Shown here piece by piece: positions 10,623 to 19,990 of a DNA stretch of 64,000 nucleotides. A program made the position numbers and the translations under genes. Position 1 is the first letter of the stretch, and each line of letters begins with the position of its first letter. A model generated the notes under the pieces. The model did not search any database. It worked only from the letters and a program-made list of their open reading frames with translations, and was not told where the DNA came from. The DNA comes from Thermoprotei archaeon (GTDB lineage Archaea > Thermoproteota > Thermoprotei > QMSL01 > B3-G16), in assembly GCA_021162845.1 (NCBI GenBank), contig JAGGXX010000018.1, forward strand, positions 1 through 64,000. The letters are read 5' to 3'.

Positions 10623-12489
10623 TTAAAGTCGTGCAAATGGCGGGTTTAGCACATCAGCTAGACAATCGCATATCAGTACTAAGGCCAATATCAATAATGT
10701 TAGACATATCGCCGGAGGCAGAATACACCACCACATATGGGAAAACGTCCTCCCATACATAGTGGAATACGCGATCATATTGCCCCAGCTTATTATGGGC
10801 GCCGACCGCACTTCCTCGATGGTCGAGTAAGTATATCTTCGATAGCCAAGGAAGTCCAGTCCTGACTGTACGGTTGTGGCTATGGCCGCCACATATATTA
10901 TGCTTGAGAGAGCCGTTCTGAAGGCCTCTGGAAGTACGTGATGAAGCATTATGTGCCAATCATCCGAGCCCATAGCTCTTGCGGCTTCTACGTACATATG
11001 CCCTCTGGCTATTACTACCTTTGACTTCACCAGTCTAGCTGTTATTCCCCAGCTACTCAAGCCCGTTAAGAGCATGGATCTAAGAATCATAGGATGGATT
11101 ATGGGGATTGATATGCTCATGGGAAATACGCTTACGAAGATTATGATGGGCATGGAGATGAAGAGATCGGTTATCCTATCTAGAGCATATGAGAGGGGGC
11201 TACCATGATAGTAGCCTGAAATAAGCCCTACCAGACAACCCACCATCATAGCTATGAAGACCGCGCCCAGGCACTCAGATAAAGAGGTCATGCCGCCCTT
11301 AAGAAGGCGTATAAGTACATCTCTACCCCATTCATCGGTCCCAAGGGGGTGAGAGAAGGTGGGAGGCAAACATGGTTCAGAGAGGCTAACTTCATTGAAG
11401 TAGCCTAAGAGGGATAAAAGGATGAGAGCTGCCAAAATGCCTAGTCCAACTATCCCCCTGCTATCACGTCTGAAAGCCATAGTCATTCGACGAAAGGAGT
11501 CGAGATAAAGGGAGAGCTTCCTTAAGCTAAACTTAGGAAGGACTATATTTACTGAGAAATTAAAGCTCTCTTGAGGACTTTCATTGGCCATCCTGGGATC
11601 AAGGAGATAGCACGTGACTTCAGCGATGAGACCGAGAACTATCATCAAGACCGTGAAGAGAAGGAATAGTACCTGAAGGACTAGACGGTTCTCCTTATGC
11701 ATTATCATGAATCGATATATTATCCAGCTAAATCCAGGTTTGCTACATGTAACCTCCAGTAACACGAGGCCCGTGCTTATCATTAAGGGAGTCACGCTTA
11801 CCATCATGATTACTGAGGGCAGGGCATTCCTTAGGACGTGTTTGAACATGATCTCCCTAATGCTTAGCCCTTTTGCTTTCGCTAACCTTACAAAGTCACG
11901 GCTTACTATGTCCACTACAGAGCTCCTAGCCATTATGTAGTAAAAGCCGAATAAGCCTAACACGAAGGATAATGTAGGGACGGCTAAGTGTCTAAGAAGG
12001 TCGACTAGGAAGAAAGGTATTTCAGGCAGTGAAAGAGGATGCGCCCATTTAACGTAATCATAATATCCATGTATGGGAAATATGCCTAGTTCCCCGCACA
12101 ATAACAGCATGAGAGAGAGAAACCCAGCCACCAAATGGGTATCGCGCAAAAGAGCGTAGCAAGCGCTGTTAAAAACCTATCTGAAGCCTTTCCATATCTC
12201 GATGCAGCGAATACGCCTAATGATATGCCCATCAGTAGGCTTAAGGGAAGGGCCAAAACGAGGAGATAAAGGCTTCCGGCTAATCTGCTTCGGATCAGCG
12301 TAAGCGTTAGTCTAAATGCACCGGAATTCGAGATGAATAGCTTCACGAAATTCGAGTATAGTTGCAGAGGAAATGATAATGGGGACGACCGTGGCTTATA
12401 CGAGAATACGAAAAACTGAGTATGTAAGCCATAGCTAAGGTACAGCTGCTATCCACAATCCTTTTGAGGAGGAATTGACTTAGCTTCAT
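10623..12489 (-). pseudogene. oligopeptide/dipeptide-type ABC transporter permeases: frameshifted DppB fused in frame to DppC
   Basis: 12489 MKLSQFLLKRIVDSS... (frame 1), 12346-12086 RLAGSLYLLVLALPLSLLMGISLGVFAA...FCAIPIWWLGF (frame 2), 12149-10623 (frame 3) continues DppB (DFVRLAKAKGLSIREIMFKHVLRNALPSVI...LLDPRM), then DppC without a stop (HPLGTDEWGRDVLIRLLKGG...YVEAARAMGSDDWHIMLHHVLPE). Confidence 0.85.
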
Positions 12490-12571
12490 TATCCTGAAGT
12501 TATCCGGTTTACCTCAGATAAAAAGCTTCATGGTCCAGAGTCCATTCCTGGTCAATTAAAGATGCGAATGT

Positions 12572-13492
12572 CTAGAGTAAATGCGTATATCTAAAGGCCG
12601 AGTCAGGGGCGAGGGTTACGACTGCTCCATCCTCAATATACTTAGCTACACTTAGTGCTACGTAGACATTAGCCCCCGTGGAAAGTCCGCCTAATATTCC
12701 CTCACACCTTATCAGCTTTTTCATCATTTCGAGGGCATTCTGATAACTTACTTCGACTAACTCGTCTATGAGCGCAGAATATCTTCTAAAGATGCCCGAG
12801 ATGGTCATCGTAGCAAGCCCTTCTATAGGCTCTCCGATGCTACCTGAACCCCGTACGATAGGCGAACCCATTGGAACCACTCCCACTATCTTAACCCTAT
12901 TACCGAGCTTTTCCTTCATGAACTTCGCAATACCTGCTATACAGCCACCTGTACCTATCCCCATGACAATAGCTCGGACCTTATCGCCAAGCTGTTGATA
13001 TATCTCCCTCGCGGTGGTCTCATAATGTGCCCTCACGTTAGCCTCGTTATTATGCTGATCCAAATATACACCATGCCTTTCCTCCGCTATTTTCCTTGCC
13101 TTATTAATCATACTGTCAGGATGCTCAGGCGGGACTCTAGGAGCCGAGACCACTTCAGCCCCCAAGGCCTTAAGGAGAGCAAGTTTCACGGGTGAAATGT
13201 CCTCCTCAACGACTATCACTGATTTATAGCCTAACCTTGAGGTCACCCAAGCCACTGATATAGCCGTATTGCCACTCGAGGCTTCAACTACAGTCGCGCC
13301 TGGCTTAAGGAGGCCTTTGGCCTCCGCATCACGGATCATATAAAGCGCTATCCTGTCCTTATGGCTACCCGTTGGATTCATGTATTCAAGCTTAACGAAT
13401 ATGTCAACTCTCTTCGTAACGTTGAAGCGACGAAGTTTTACCATAGGTGTTCTCCCTATGAGATCAAATAGACAGGAGCTCATAGAGCCCAC
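12572..13492 (-). CDS. cysteine synthase / PLP-dependent beta-replacing enzyme (CysK/CysM family)
   Basis: LIGRTPMVKLRR, KLEYMNPTGSHKDRIALYMI (PLP Lys), VVEASSGNTAISVAWV, GIGTGGCIAGIAKFMKE. Confidence 0.92.
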   Translation of the reverse strand: MGSMSSCLFDLIGRTPMVKLRRFNVTKRVDIFVKLEYMNPTGSHKDRIALYMIRDAEAKGLLKPGATVVEASSGNTAISVAWVTSRLGYKSVIVVEEDISPVKLALLKALGAEVVSAPRVPPEHPDSMINKARKIAEERHGVYLDQHNNEANVRAHYETTAREIYQQLGDKVRAIVMGIGTGGCIAGIAKFMKEKLGNRVKIVGVVPMGSPIVRGSGSIGEPIEGLATMTISGIFRRYSALIDELVEVSYQNALEMMKKLIRCEGILGGLSTGANVYVALSVAKYIEDGAVVTLAPDSAFRYTHLL

Positions 13493-13610
13493 GACCGATG
13501 GTTTTCTATCTAGTATTACGAGATATTTAAATGAGGGTTATAGTATAAGACGTAGGTCTCCGATATTACCTGTATAACATCTCCCGGGCTTTGATTAAAC
13601 TTAAATATAG

Positions 13611-13627
13611 CCTTATGTCCCATAAGG
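13611..13627. promoter_or_regulatory. 17-bp perfect dyad (CCTTATGtccCATAAGG) downstream of a TATA-like stretch; candidate operator
   Basis: 7-bp arms with 3-nt centre; AT-rich TTAAATATAG just upstream; about 35 bp before ORF 13663. Confidence 0.5.
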
Positions 13628-13662
13628 CGTACATAACGTCAGCCTAAAAGAGGGAACATGCG

Positions 13663-13968
13663 TTGGCTTTAGTCGTGTATGATATGCGTTATAATGCCCT
13701 TGCAGTAGCCAAGATAAAGCCCTTAGAGGAGGTAGAGTACGATGTTAAGAGGGGAAAAGTCCTCCTCAGATCGAACGACGTAAGGCCCTTCTACGTAGCT
13801 GGGAGAAAGGTCAGTTATGTCCTTTACTCGCTTTATAAACAGGGCCTTAACCCCAGAGGATATCTGATATTCAAAAAAGGCAGAGCTACTTTCTTCGTTA
13901 CAGAGCTCTCATGGAGCTCAAGAGAAGCCCAAAGTCCTTATAGGGCCATTGACGCCTTCCTAGGTTAG
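13663..13968 (+). CDS. conserved-looking hypothetical protein, 101 aa
   Basis: intact ORF with TTG start; no recognised domain. Confidence 0.6.
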   Translation: MALVVYDMRYNALAVAKIKPLEEVEYDVKRGKVLLRSNDVRPFYVAGRKVSYVLYSLYKQGLNPRGYLIFKKGRATFFVTELSWSSREAQSPYRAIDAFLG

Positions 13969-14154
13969 GCCCAGGGATTCTGTGGGCTAATTTTTCTACT
14001 TTATTAATGCGTTTAATTTCTTGAACAATTAGGAAAGCTTTAGACAAGAAAGGTGATTAGTATTTTTATAAGCGCGACATCTTACGAGCCTATCGTCAAG
14101 TAGTTAGCTGCTTAGATATAATTATTAAAGGTTAAAAATTATCTCTAAGATACG

Positions 14155-14764
14155 ACAAAGATAACGATAGTAGAAGTAGGAAGCTATTTTACCTGGATCT
14201 TCTCGATGACTTTTATGGGGTAAACGATCTCTGGGGAGGTGAATTAATGCTTTATAATATAAACGAGGAAAGCCTTAAGGTTATGAAGAAGATAACGACT
14301 ACCTTCGTTGAACAAGCAAGAGTTGAGCCAAAAATAGAGGCCATAATAGATAAGATCGAAGCGTTCTGAAGAGCGCGGATTTCGTCATAGTAACGATAAG
14401 AGCCATAGACATAGTATCGGCGATGGTTAATAGAAAACGGGTTGAGTTGCTCGCTGTTAACGTGCCTAATAATTCATAGTCCAAGGAATTCCGATGGGTT
14501 TCGTAGTTGAGATGCCTGGGATAGTAGATGGTGAGGGGTCAGAGGGAGAAGAATAGGGGATCTCTCACGTGCGGCCTTAGCTATGTTAAACTTACACTTA
14601 CAGAAGTTCGAGATCCTTGCTCGGAGAATTTTAGAACAGGAAAGGATTTAGTACTACAAGCCATGGTTATTGATCCATTAACCCCATCACCCGATAAAGC
14701 AAGGACGATATTAGAGGAGTTCCTACGGGAGCCTAAGGAGCTACTCTCAATAGAACTACATTAA
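14155..14764 (+). pseudogene. decayed GH4-family glycosidase (alpha-galactosidase/alpha-glucosidase-like) with large internal deletion
   Basis: GH4 fragments in successive frames: KITIVEVGSYFTWIFSMTFMG (NAD-binding N-terminus); MLYNINEESLKVMKKI...ARVEPKIEAIIDK; ALKSADFVIVTIRA; MVNRKRVELLAVNVPNN; MGFVVEMPGIVDGEG; GKDLVLQAMVIDPLTPSPDKARTILEEFL. Confidence 0.82.
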
Positions 14765-14998
14765 GGAAGCATATCGTCTTAGTGCTATTCTTCACTACAA
14801 GTCCGTCTAGCTTCATGATCCGAGAACATAGTGAAAAACTAGGTGATTTAACGAATAAGAGGATCAGAGGGGCTCAGGGGGATAAGGGCATCTTCATCCA
14901 TAATTCAGGTCCCCGAGACGCCCTTCATCGCCATATAAGTAACGGGAGAGGCAATATATAAAAAGCTGAGGTCTTAAAACCCTAAGGTTGCCTAGGAG

Positions 14999-16177
14999 GT
15001 GTATTGCATTAAGGTAATGATGCTCTCATGGGAGTTCCCTCCTAGGATAGTGGGAGGGTTAGCCAGGCATTGTTATGGACTGAGTAGGGCCTTATCACGC
15101 AACGGAGTAGAGGTTCATGTGATCACCCTGGAGTTCCCGGGAACACCGCTTGAGGAAATAATAGACGATGTTATGGTTCATAGGGTGAAGATCGAGATAG
15201 GTAATCCTAACTTCTTGACATGGGTATTGCTCTTCAATCATTTTATGGAGAAGAGAGCTGGCATGTTAATGCATGAGGTAGGGGATTTCGACTTAATTCA
15301 TGCTCATGACTGGTTAACAGCTCTAGCGGGCATAGCCTTAAAACACGTTATGGGTTGTAAACTTATATTCACGATCCATAGCACGGAAATAGGCAGAAGT
15401 GGTGGCCTCTATGTCCCTGACTCCTTTACCAAGGACTCCATAGAATGGTGGGGGACCTATGAGGCCGCTTATGTGATAGCAGTTAGTGAACCATTAAGGG
15501 ACGAGATAATAAGCCATTTCAAGGTCCCTGAGTGGAAGGTAGTAGCCGTTCCTAACGGGATAGATGTGACTAAGTTTGAGCGTGATGTGAATAAGGAAGG
15601 TGTTAGGGCTAAGTACGGTGTGATGCCCGGAGAACTGTTGATCTTGGCCGTGGGCAGGCTAACCCCTCAGAAGGGCTTCCAGCACTTGATATATGCCATG
15701 CCTCAAATACTGCGAAGGCATCCTAAAGCTAAGCTGTTAATCGTAGGAGATGGATGGATGCGCAGTGAACTTGAGAGGGCGACATATGAAGTGGGATGTC
15801 ATGAAAGGATAAGATTTACGGGATTCCTCAGTGATGACGAGTTGATCGAACTCTATTTAAGCGCAGATCTCTTAGTGGTACCATCGATTTATGAGCCCTT
15901 CGGCATTACCGCTCTTGAGGGAATGGCGGCGGGCCTCCCAGTCGTAGCCAGCAAGGTAGGAGGACTTCAGCATATAGTAGAGCACGAGAGGACAGGCATC
16001 TGGGTAATACCAGGGGATCCGCATTCGATAGCTTGGGGCGTTGACTATGTACTATCAAATCCAGATCGAGCTAAACAAATGGGAGAAAATGCCAGGAGAA
16101 AGGTTAAAAACGAATATAGCTGGGATATTATTGCAGAGAGGACGATAGGTATTTACAAGAAGACCCTCATGGGCTGA
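14999..16177 (+). CDS. GT4-family glycosyltransferase, archaeal glycogen synthase-like
   Basis: MLSWEFPPRIVGGLARHCYGLSRAL, FDLIHAHDWLTALAG, VGRLTPQKGFQHLIYAMP, PSIYEPFGITALEGMAAGLPVVAS. Confidence 0.9.
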   Translation: MYCIKVMMLSWEFPPRIVGGLARHCYGLSRALSRNGVEVHVITLEFPGTPLEEIIDDVMVHRVKIEIGNPNFLTWVLLFNHFMEKRAGMLMHEVGDFDLIHAHDWLTALAGIALKHVMGCKLIFTIHSTEIGRSGGLYVPDSFTKDSIEWWGTYEAAYVIAVSEPLRDEIISHFKVPEWKVVAVPNGIDVTKFERDVNKEGVRAKYGVMPGELLILAVGRLTPQKGFQHLIYAMPQILRRHPKAKLLIVGDGWMRSELERATYEVGCHERIRFTGFLSDDELIELYLSADLLVVPSIYEPFGITALEGMAAGLPVVASKVGGLQHIVEHERTGIWVIPGDPHSIAWGVDYVLSNPDRAKQMGENARRKVKNEYSWDIIAERTIGIYKKTLMG

Positions 16178-16184
16178 TGGGGCT

Positions 16185-16424
16185 ATGAGTCTATTACTGA
16201 AGAAGCTTCTCGGTATGCTCAACAACATAGGGGCCGTGAACCCTTCTAATGCCTTGACCTTGGTGGAGATTTCAAATAGGATAAAGATGGACATGAAGGA
16301 GTTAGGGCAGAAGCTCGAGGAGTTAGTTAAAGCGGGGTACGTCGGTAAGGTACGCGATTTAGAGGAGGATAAGTATTACCTTACTCCTACGGGGATACTA
16401 GTCGCGCTCTCAGCTTACTCCTAG
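16185..16424 (+). CDS. small winged-helix protein
   Basis: 79 aa with HTH-like pattern NALTLVEISNRIKMDMKELGQKLEELVKAGYVGKVRD...YYLTPTG. Confidence 0.65.
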   Translation: MSLLLKKLLGMLNNIGAVNPSNALTLVEISNRIKMDMKELGQKLEELVKAGYVGKVRDLEEDKYYLTPTGILVALSAYS

Positions 16425-16461
16425 TGAACCTTAAGGATCAGCTTAGTATTGAGGCATATTC

Positions 16462-18438
16462 ATGATAGTGCTCACCTTATGGGAACACGAACACGCATAT
16501 CAACCGCGTAGGCTAATTGACGCCTATCGAGAGGAGGAGGTCTCGGCTCCGGGAGGAGTTATTAAGAGGATCATGGGAAGGATCATCAAGGAACGCAACC
16601 TATTCCGTGTGGCGTTAGCCCCTGGATCTGCTTATGATGAGATAGTGCGATCTCTCGATCAGAGAAGCCTAGATATAGAACCCATAACCCTCAGCCTATT
16701 AGCTAAGCATAACCCTAAGGCGTATCAAGAGCTAAAGAGGCGCGTGCTTGAGGGGCGTGCAGCCATAGTAGCGACGGCATATTCCCATCCGATATTACCG
16801 CTGATGTATGAGGACTCGCTGGTTAACGCTATGATAAACATAAGATGGAGTATCGAGCTCTATCTAGAGGAGTTCTTGGATGCCTTGGTAAAAGGTGACG
16901 AGAGCCTAGTAGTAGGGTGGTGGTTCCCAGAGTGCGCGTATAAGGCGGAGCTAGTAGATATCATATACGAGGAGCTAGTAGATTCCGTAGGGAAGCGAGG
17001 GCTTAAAGTACGAGGGGTCACGCTTTACTTAATACTAGATGAGACGCAGGGCTGGGGGGTGGATCCTTCTAAAGTTTATCGAATGGAGGGCAGGCCGTAT
17101 GTTCTCGTGCTCTTTCGTGATCACGCACTTAGCGATGCGATCTCCTTTTCCAACGATTATACGATGATAATGGAGGCCATCAGGAGGGGGATAAGCAGGT
17201 ATGAGGGAGGGTATGTGGGCTTAGCCTGCGATGCAGAGTGTTATGGTGGTTACTATTACTCATATAAGCCAAGGATATTCGAGGAGGTGCGCTTGACCTT
17301 ATCGAAAAGCATAGTGGATGCGCGAGGTAGGCGAGTTTCATTTAGCTTTAGAACAGCGGATGATATAGTCAGAGAGGAACTACAGCACGACCTTTCTAAC
17401 GTTAAAGTGGCTGATTATACCTCATGGTCGGATTATTTTTACATACTCGACCCCTATGCAGAGAGACCAAGCGAAGGAATAATAGCGACACGAGTAGGCG
17501 GCCTATTAAGATGGAGTGGAGTGGAACGAGGAGAGGGGAAAGCTACCAATAAAACGTACTTCATAGTATTCCTAGAGGAGCATAAAGAGGGCAAAGTTGT
17601 AAGGGTGATAAACTCGATATGGAAAGTAGCCTTCAATAAGCTGAGGCGTGATGTCGCAAATTTCATATCTGATAATGTCATGCGTCTCCTCGAGGAGGTA
17701 TCCTCAAGTGAAACTGCCATCGATGTACTTAAGGGCTATTGGAAAGTCGTTTCAGGAAGAGAGGGAGGAGAGGACTACGTTGAGGGGTTGAGGAGGAGAG
17801 GGCTCATAGCTGTGGGCTCTGGTGAGCTGAGGGCCTTCAGTTTGTTGCTTGAGGCGTATAGGCTAGCGTGTCAGGATGCGTATATAAGCTGTCCCACGTT
17901 TTGGCCATCGCCCGCTACAGATCCCGCATGGACATCTTTAGCGTTGCTCGTAACCGGGTTAATTAAGCTGGCAGAGGCCTTTTCCCTGCTTAGCATTCCG
18001 CTAGTGGATGTAGAAGAGGTCTATAGGAGGTATTTCCTAGAGTTCGGCGAGGGAGGGATGTGGCTTAAGTTCATAAGATATTATGACTTCCAACTCCTAA
18101 GCCTGATGAAGTTTCTAGAGAAGGGCTCTAGAAGCGCTGGATATGATCTAAGGAAAGAAGCGGGTAAAAGCGACGTAGATGTTAGATATATCGCTAAGGA
18201 GCTTTACGAAAAAGGGCTTAAACGCTTTCTATATCCAGTGTATCCTTGGGATGTGAACCCCTTTCTCGTGAAGTATGCGTTCTCCGGACTTAAAGAGGAC
18301 GAATGGAGAGCTAAGCTGTATGAGTGGAGGAAAGCCATAGATCCCAGGAGAGAAGGCATCCCTATTCCTAGAAAAGTTGGATTGCTTCATATGAGGTATT
18401 TGCCCGGTGAAATTAGACGGCACCTTCTAGCTCGGTAA
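16462..18438 (+). CDS. divergent GH57-like glycoside hydrolase
   Basis: HEHAYQPR (H..QP motif), WWFPE and DAECYGG motifs; gene context. Confidence 0.7.
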   Translation: MIVLTLWEHEHAYQPRRLIDAYREEEVSAPGGVIKRIMGRIIKERNLFRVALAPGSAYDEIVRSLDQRSLDIEPITLSLLAKHNPKAYQELKRRVLEGRAAIVATAYSHPILPLMYEDSLVNAMINIRWSIELYLEEFLDALVKGDESLVVGWWFPECAYKAELVDIIYEELVDSVGKRGLKVRGVTLYLILDETQGWGVDPSKVYRMEGRPYVLVLFRDHALSDAISFSNDYTMIMEAIRRGISRYEGGYVGLACDAECYGGYYYSYKPRIFEEVRLTLSKSIVDARGRRVSFSFRTADDIVREELQHDLSNVKVADYTSWSDYFYILDPYAERPSEGIIATRVGGLLRWSGVERGEGKATNKTYFIVFLEEHKEGKVVRVINSIWKVAFNKLRRDVANFISDNVMRLLEEVSSSETAIDVLKGYWKVVSGREGGEDYVEGLRRRGLIAVGSGELRAFSLLLEAYRLACQDAYISCPTFWPSPATDPAWTSLALLVTGLIKLAEAFSLLSIPLVDVEEVYRRYFLEFGEGGMWLKFIRYYDFQLLSLMKFLEKGSRSAGYDLRKEAGKSDVDVRYIAKELYEKGLKRFLYPVYPWDVNPFLVKYAFSGLKEDEWRAKLYEWRKAIDPRREGIPIPRKVGLLHMRYLPGEIRRHLLAR

Positions 18439-19933
18439 GGCGCTGCTTAAGGACATCTACGAGCAATGACCTTAGGAATTCATTTCCAGGATCAATGGCA
18501 CGTATCCTCCTCGCTAACTCGTGGTCGCCTATTACCTCGTCTATCCATCGGAAGAAATCACCGCGTTCTTGATGGTATCTTAGCGATTTAATATCCACTG
18601 TTCTTGAGGCTTCTAGGAATTCCTTCAGATTCCTCGCCTTGATCCCAGTAAATGATCCTAGAGATATGTAAAACTTAAACTCACGGCCCGTTACATCTCT
18701 CAGCACGTAATCAAGGGCCCTCTTGGAGGCGAAGATACGCCGTTTTAATTCATACTCTAATTGCATCAAGGTCGCTAGATACGCATTATACGCTTCAAAT
18801 GCACTACCATATGGACTGAAGTATTCATGAACTACACCAGCTCCACCACCTTTCATGGACATGTAATATAGGTGATCACTTATCTGGAGCAACCGCCACA
18901 TACGTAGTAACTCCTTATCTCCAAGGAACTTGAGGAGCTCATAAAGGCATTCTAGCCTATAGAAAGCATGCCGTTGAAGGCCATTACCCAACCAAGCAGA
19001 TGTATCGCGTTCCACGTCAGCCCAGGAGACGGTCATTTCCTTAGGGACGCTTATATCCCCTACAGGGGCATGACTGCGGAGTACGTCTGAAGGCGTTACG
19101 AGATATAAGTTAGGATGTCTAGCGATTTTCAGGAGTAGGCTCCTCAGGAACTCATGAATCCCCGTCTCAGGCGGGTGATGTTCCCCAAAGGTTTCGTAAT
19201 CCACAAATATGAGGATGTACTGACCCGGCGTGGCCGCAAGCCAAGCGACGTATTTATCGGCAGTAAGAGGATACTGATCCCAGTCCCTTGAAGAGAACCT
19301 AAACGCGATATCATCGGATAAACGATAATTCCTCAGGAGAACCGGTAAGCCAGAAGACCTAGCCCTATAGAGGTAATTAGGTGAGCGCCACCCTAGGATT
19401 CGCTCAGTACCCTCTGTTACTATGGCTCGAAAGCCTAGGTCTTTAATTATGCTGGCTATGACGTCATTGTATATTAGCTCAGTATTCTCAAAAACATTAG
19501 GCTTAACGCCGAACTCCTCAATTATAAGCTCACGATGCATCTTGACTTGCTCCTTAAACTCCGTGAGATCATGGAACAAGGATGCAAGCGAATGGTAGTA
19601 CGTCTGAGATAAGATCTCAAGGGCATCAAGGGAGAGTAGCTTATCTAATATCTTGAGGAATTCACGACCCCATCTCTTAGCCTGCTCTATGAAGACTCCT
19701 GAGGGGCTAAAGGCCACTTTGATCTGAAGACCTTCTCTCCTTAGCTTCTTGCAAACGTCAAGGATTATGCGCGCAGAGGGAAGATAACATTTCCTTAAAG
19801 CTTCCTTGAAGACCTTTCTGTCCAGCTCGCGGTCGAAGTGATTAACTACCGTATTCCAGGACTCTGTGACGTAAGAGGCCCTTCTCAGCCTATAAGGTTG
19901 ATGTGCCTCAAAGACTAAGCATACATCAGGCAT
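18413..19933 (-). CDS. GH57-family alpha-amylase
   Basis: VCLVFEAHQPYRLRR, PNVFENTELIYNDVIA, IFVDYETFGEHHPPETGI. Confidence 0.9.
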   Translation of the reverse strand: MPDVCLVFEAHQPYRLRRASYVTESWNTVVNHFDRELDRKVFKEALRKCYLPSARIILDVCKKLRREGLQIKVAFSPSGVFIEQAKRWGREFLKILDKLLSLDALEILSQTYYHSLASLFHDLTEFKEQVKMHRELIIEEFGVKPNVFENTELIYNDVIASIIKDLGFRAIVTEGTERILGWRSPNYLYRARSSGLPVLLRNYRLSDDIAFRFSSRDWDQYPLTADKYVAWLAATPGQYILIFVDYETFGEHHPPETGIHEFLRSLLLKIARHPNLYLVTPSDVLRSHAPVGDISVPKEMTVSWADVERDTSAWLGNGLQRHAFYRLECLYELLKFLGDKELLRMWRLLQISDHLYYMSMKGGGAGVVHEYFSPYGSAFEAYNAYLATLMQLEYELKRRIFASKRALDYVLRDVTGREFKFYISLGSFTGIKARNLKEFLEASRTVDIKSLRYHQERGDFFRWIDEVIGDHELARRIRAIDPGNEFLRSLLVDVLKQRLTELEGAV

Positions 19934-19990
19934 GTCTTGTCCTCACATGGTTTTTAACTACTCTTTCCGACAAGGAGAATAACATTCACC

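Noticed and set aside
14299-14484. 61-aa minus-strand ORF
   Set aside because: Antisense to the GH4 pseudogene; no family resemblance.
14765-14998. Possible further pseudogene after the GH4 fossil (reads such as HSEKLGDLTNKRIRGAQGDKGIFIHNSG)
   Set aside because: No recognisable family pattern; treated as spacer/promoter of the GT4 gene.
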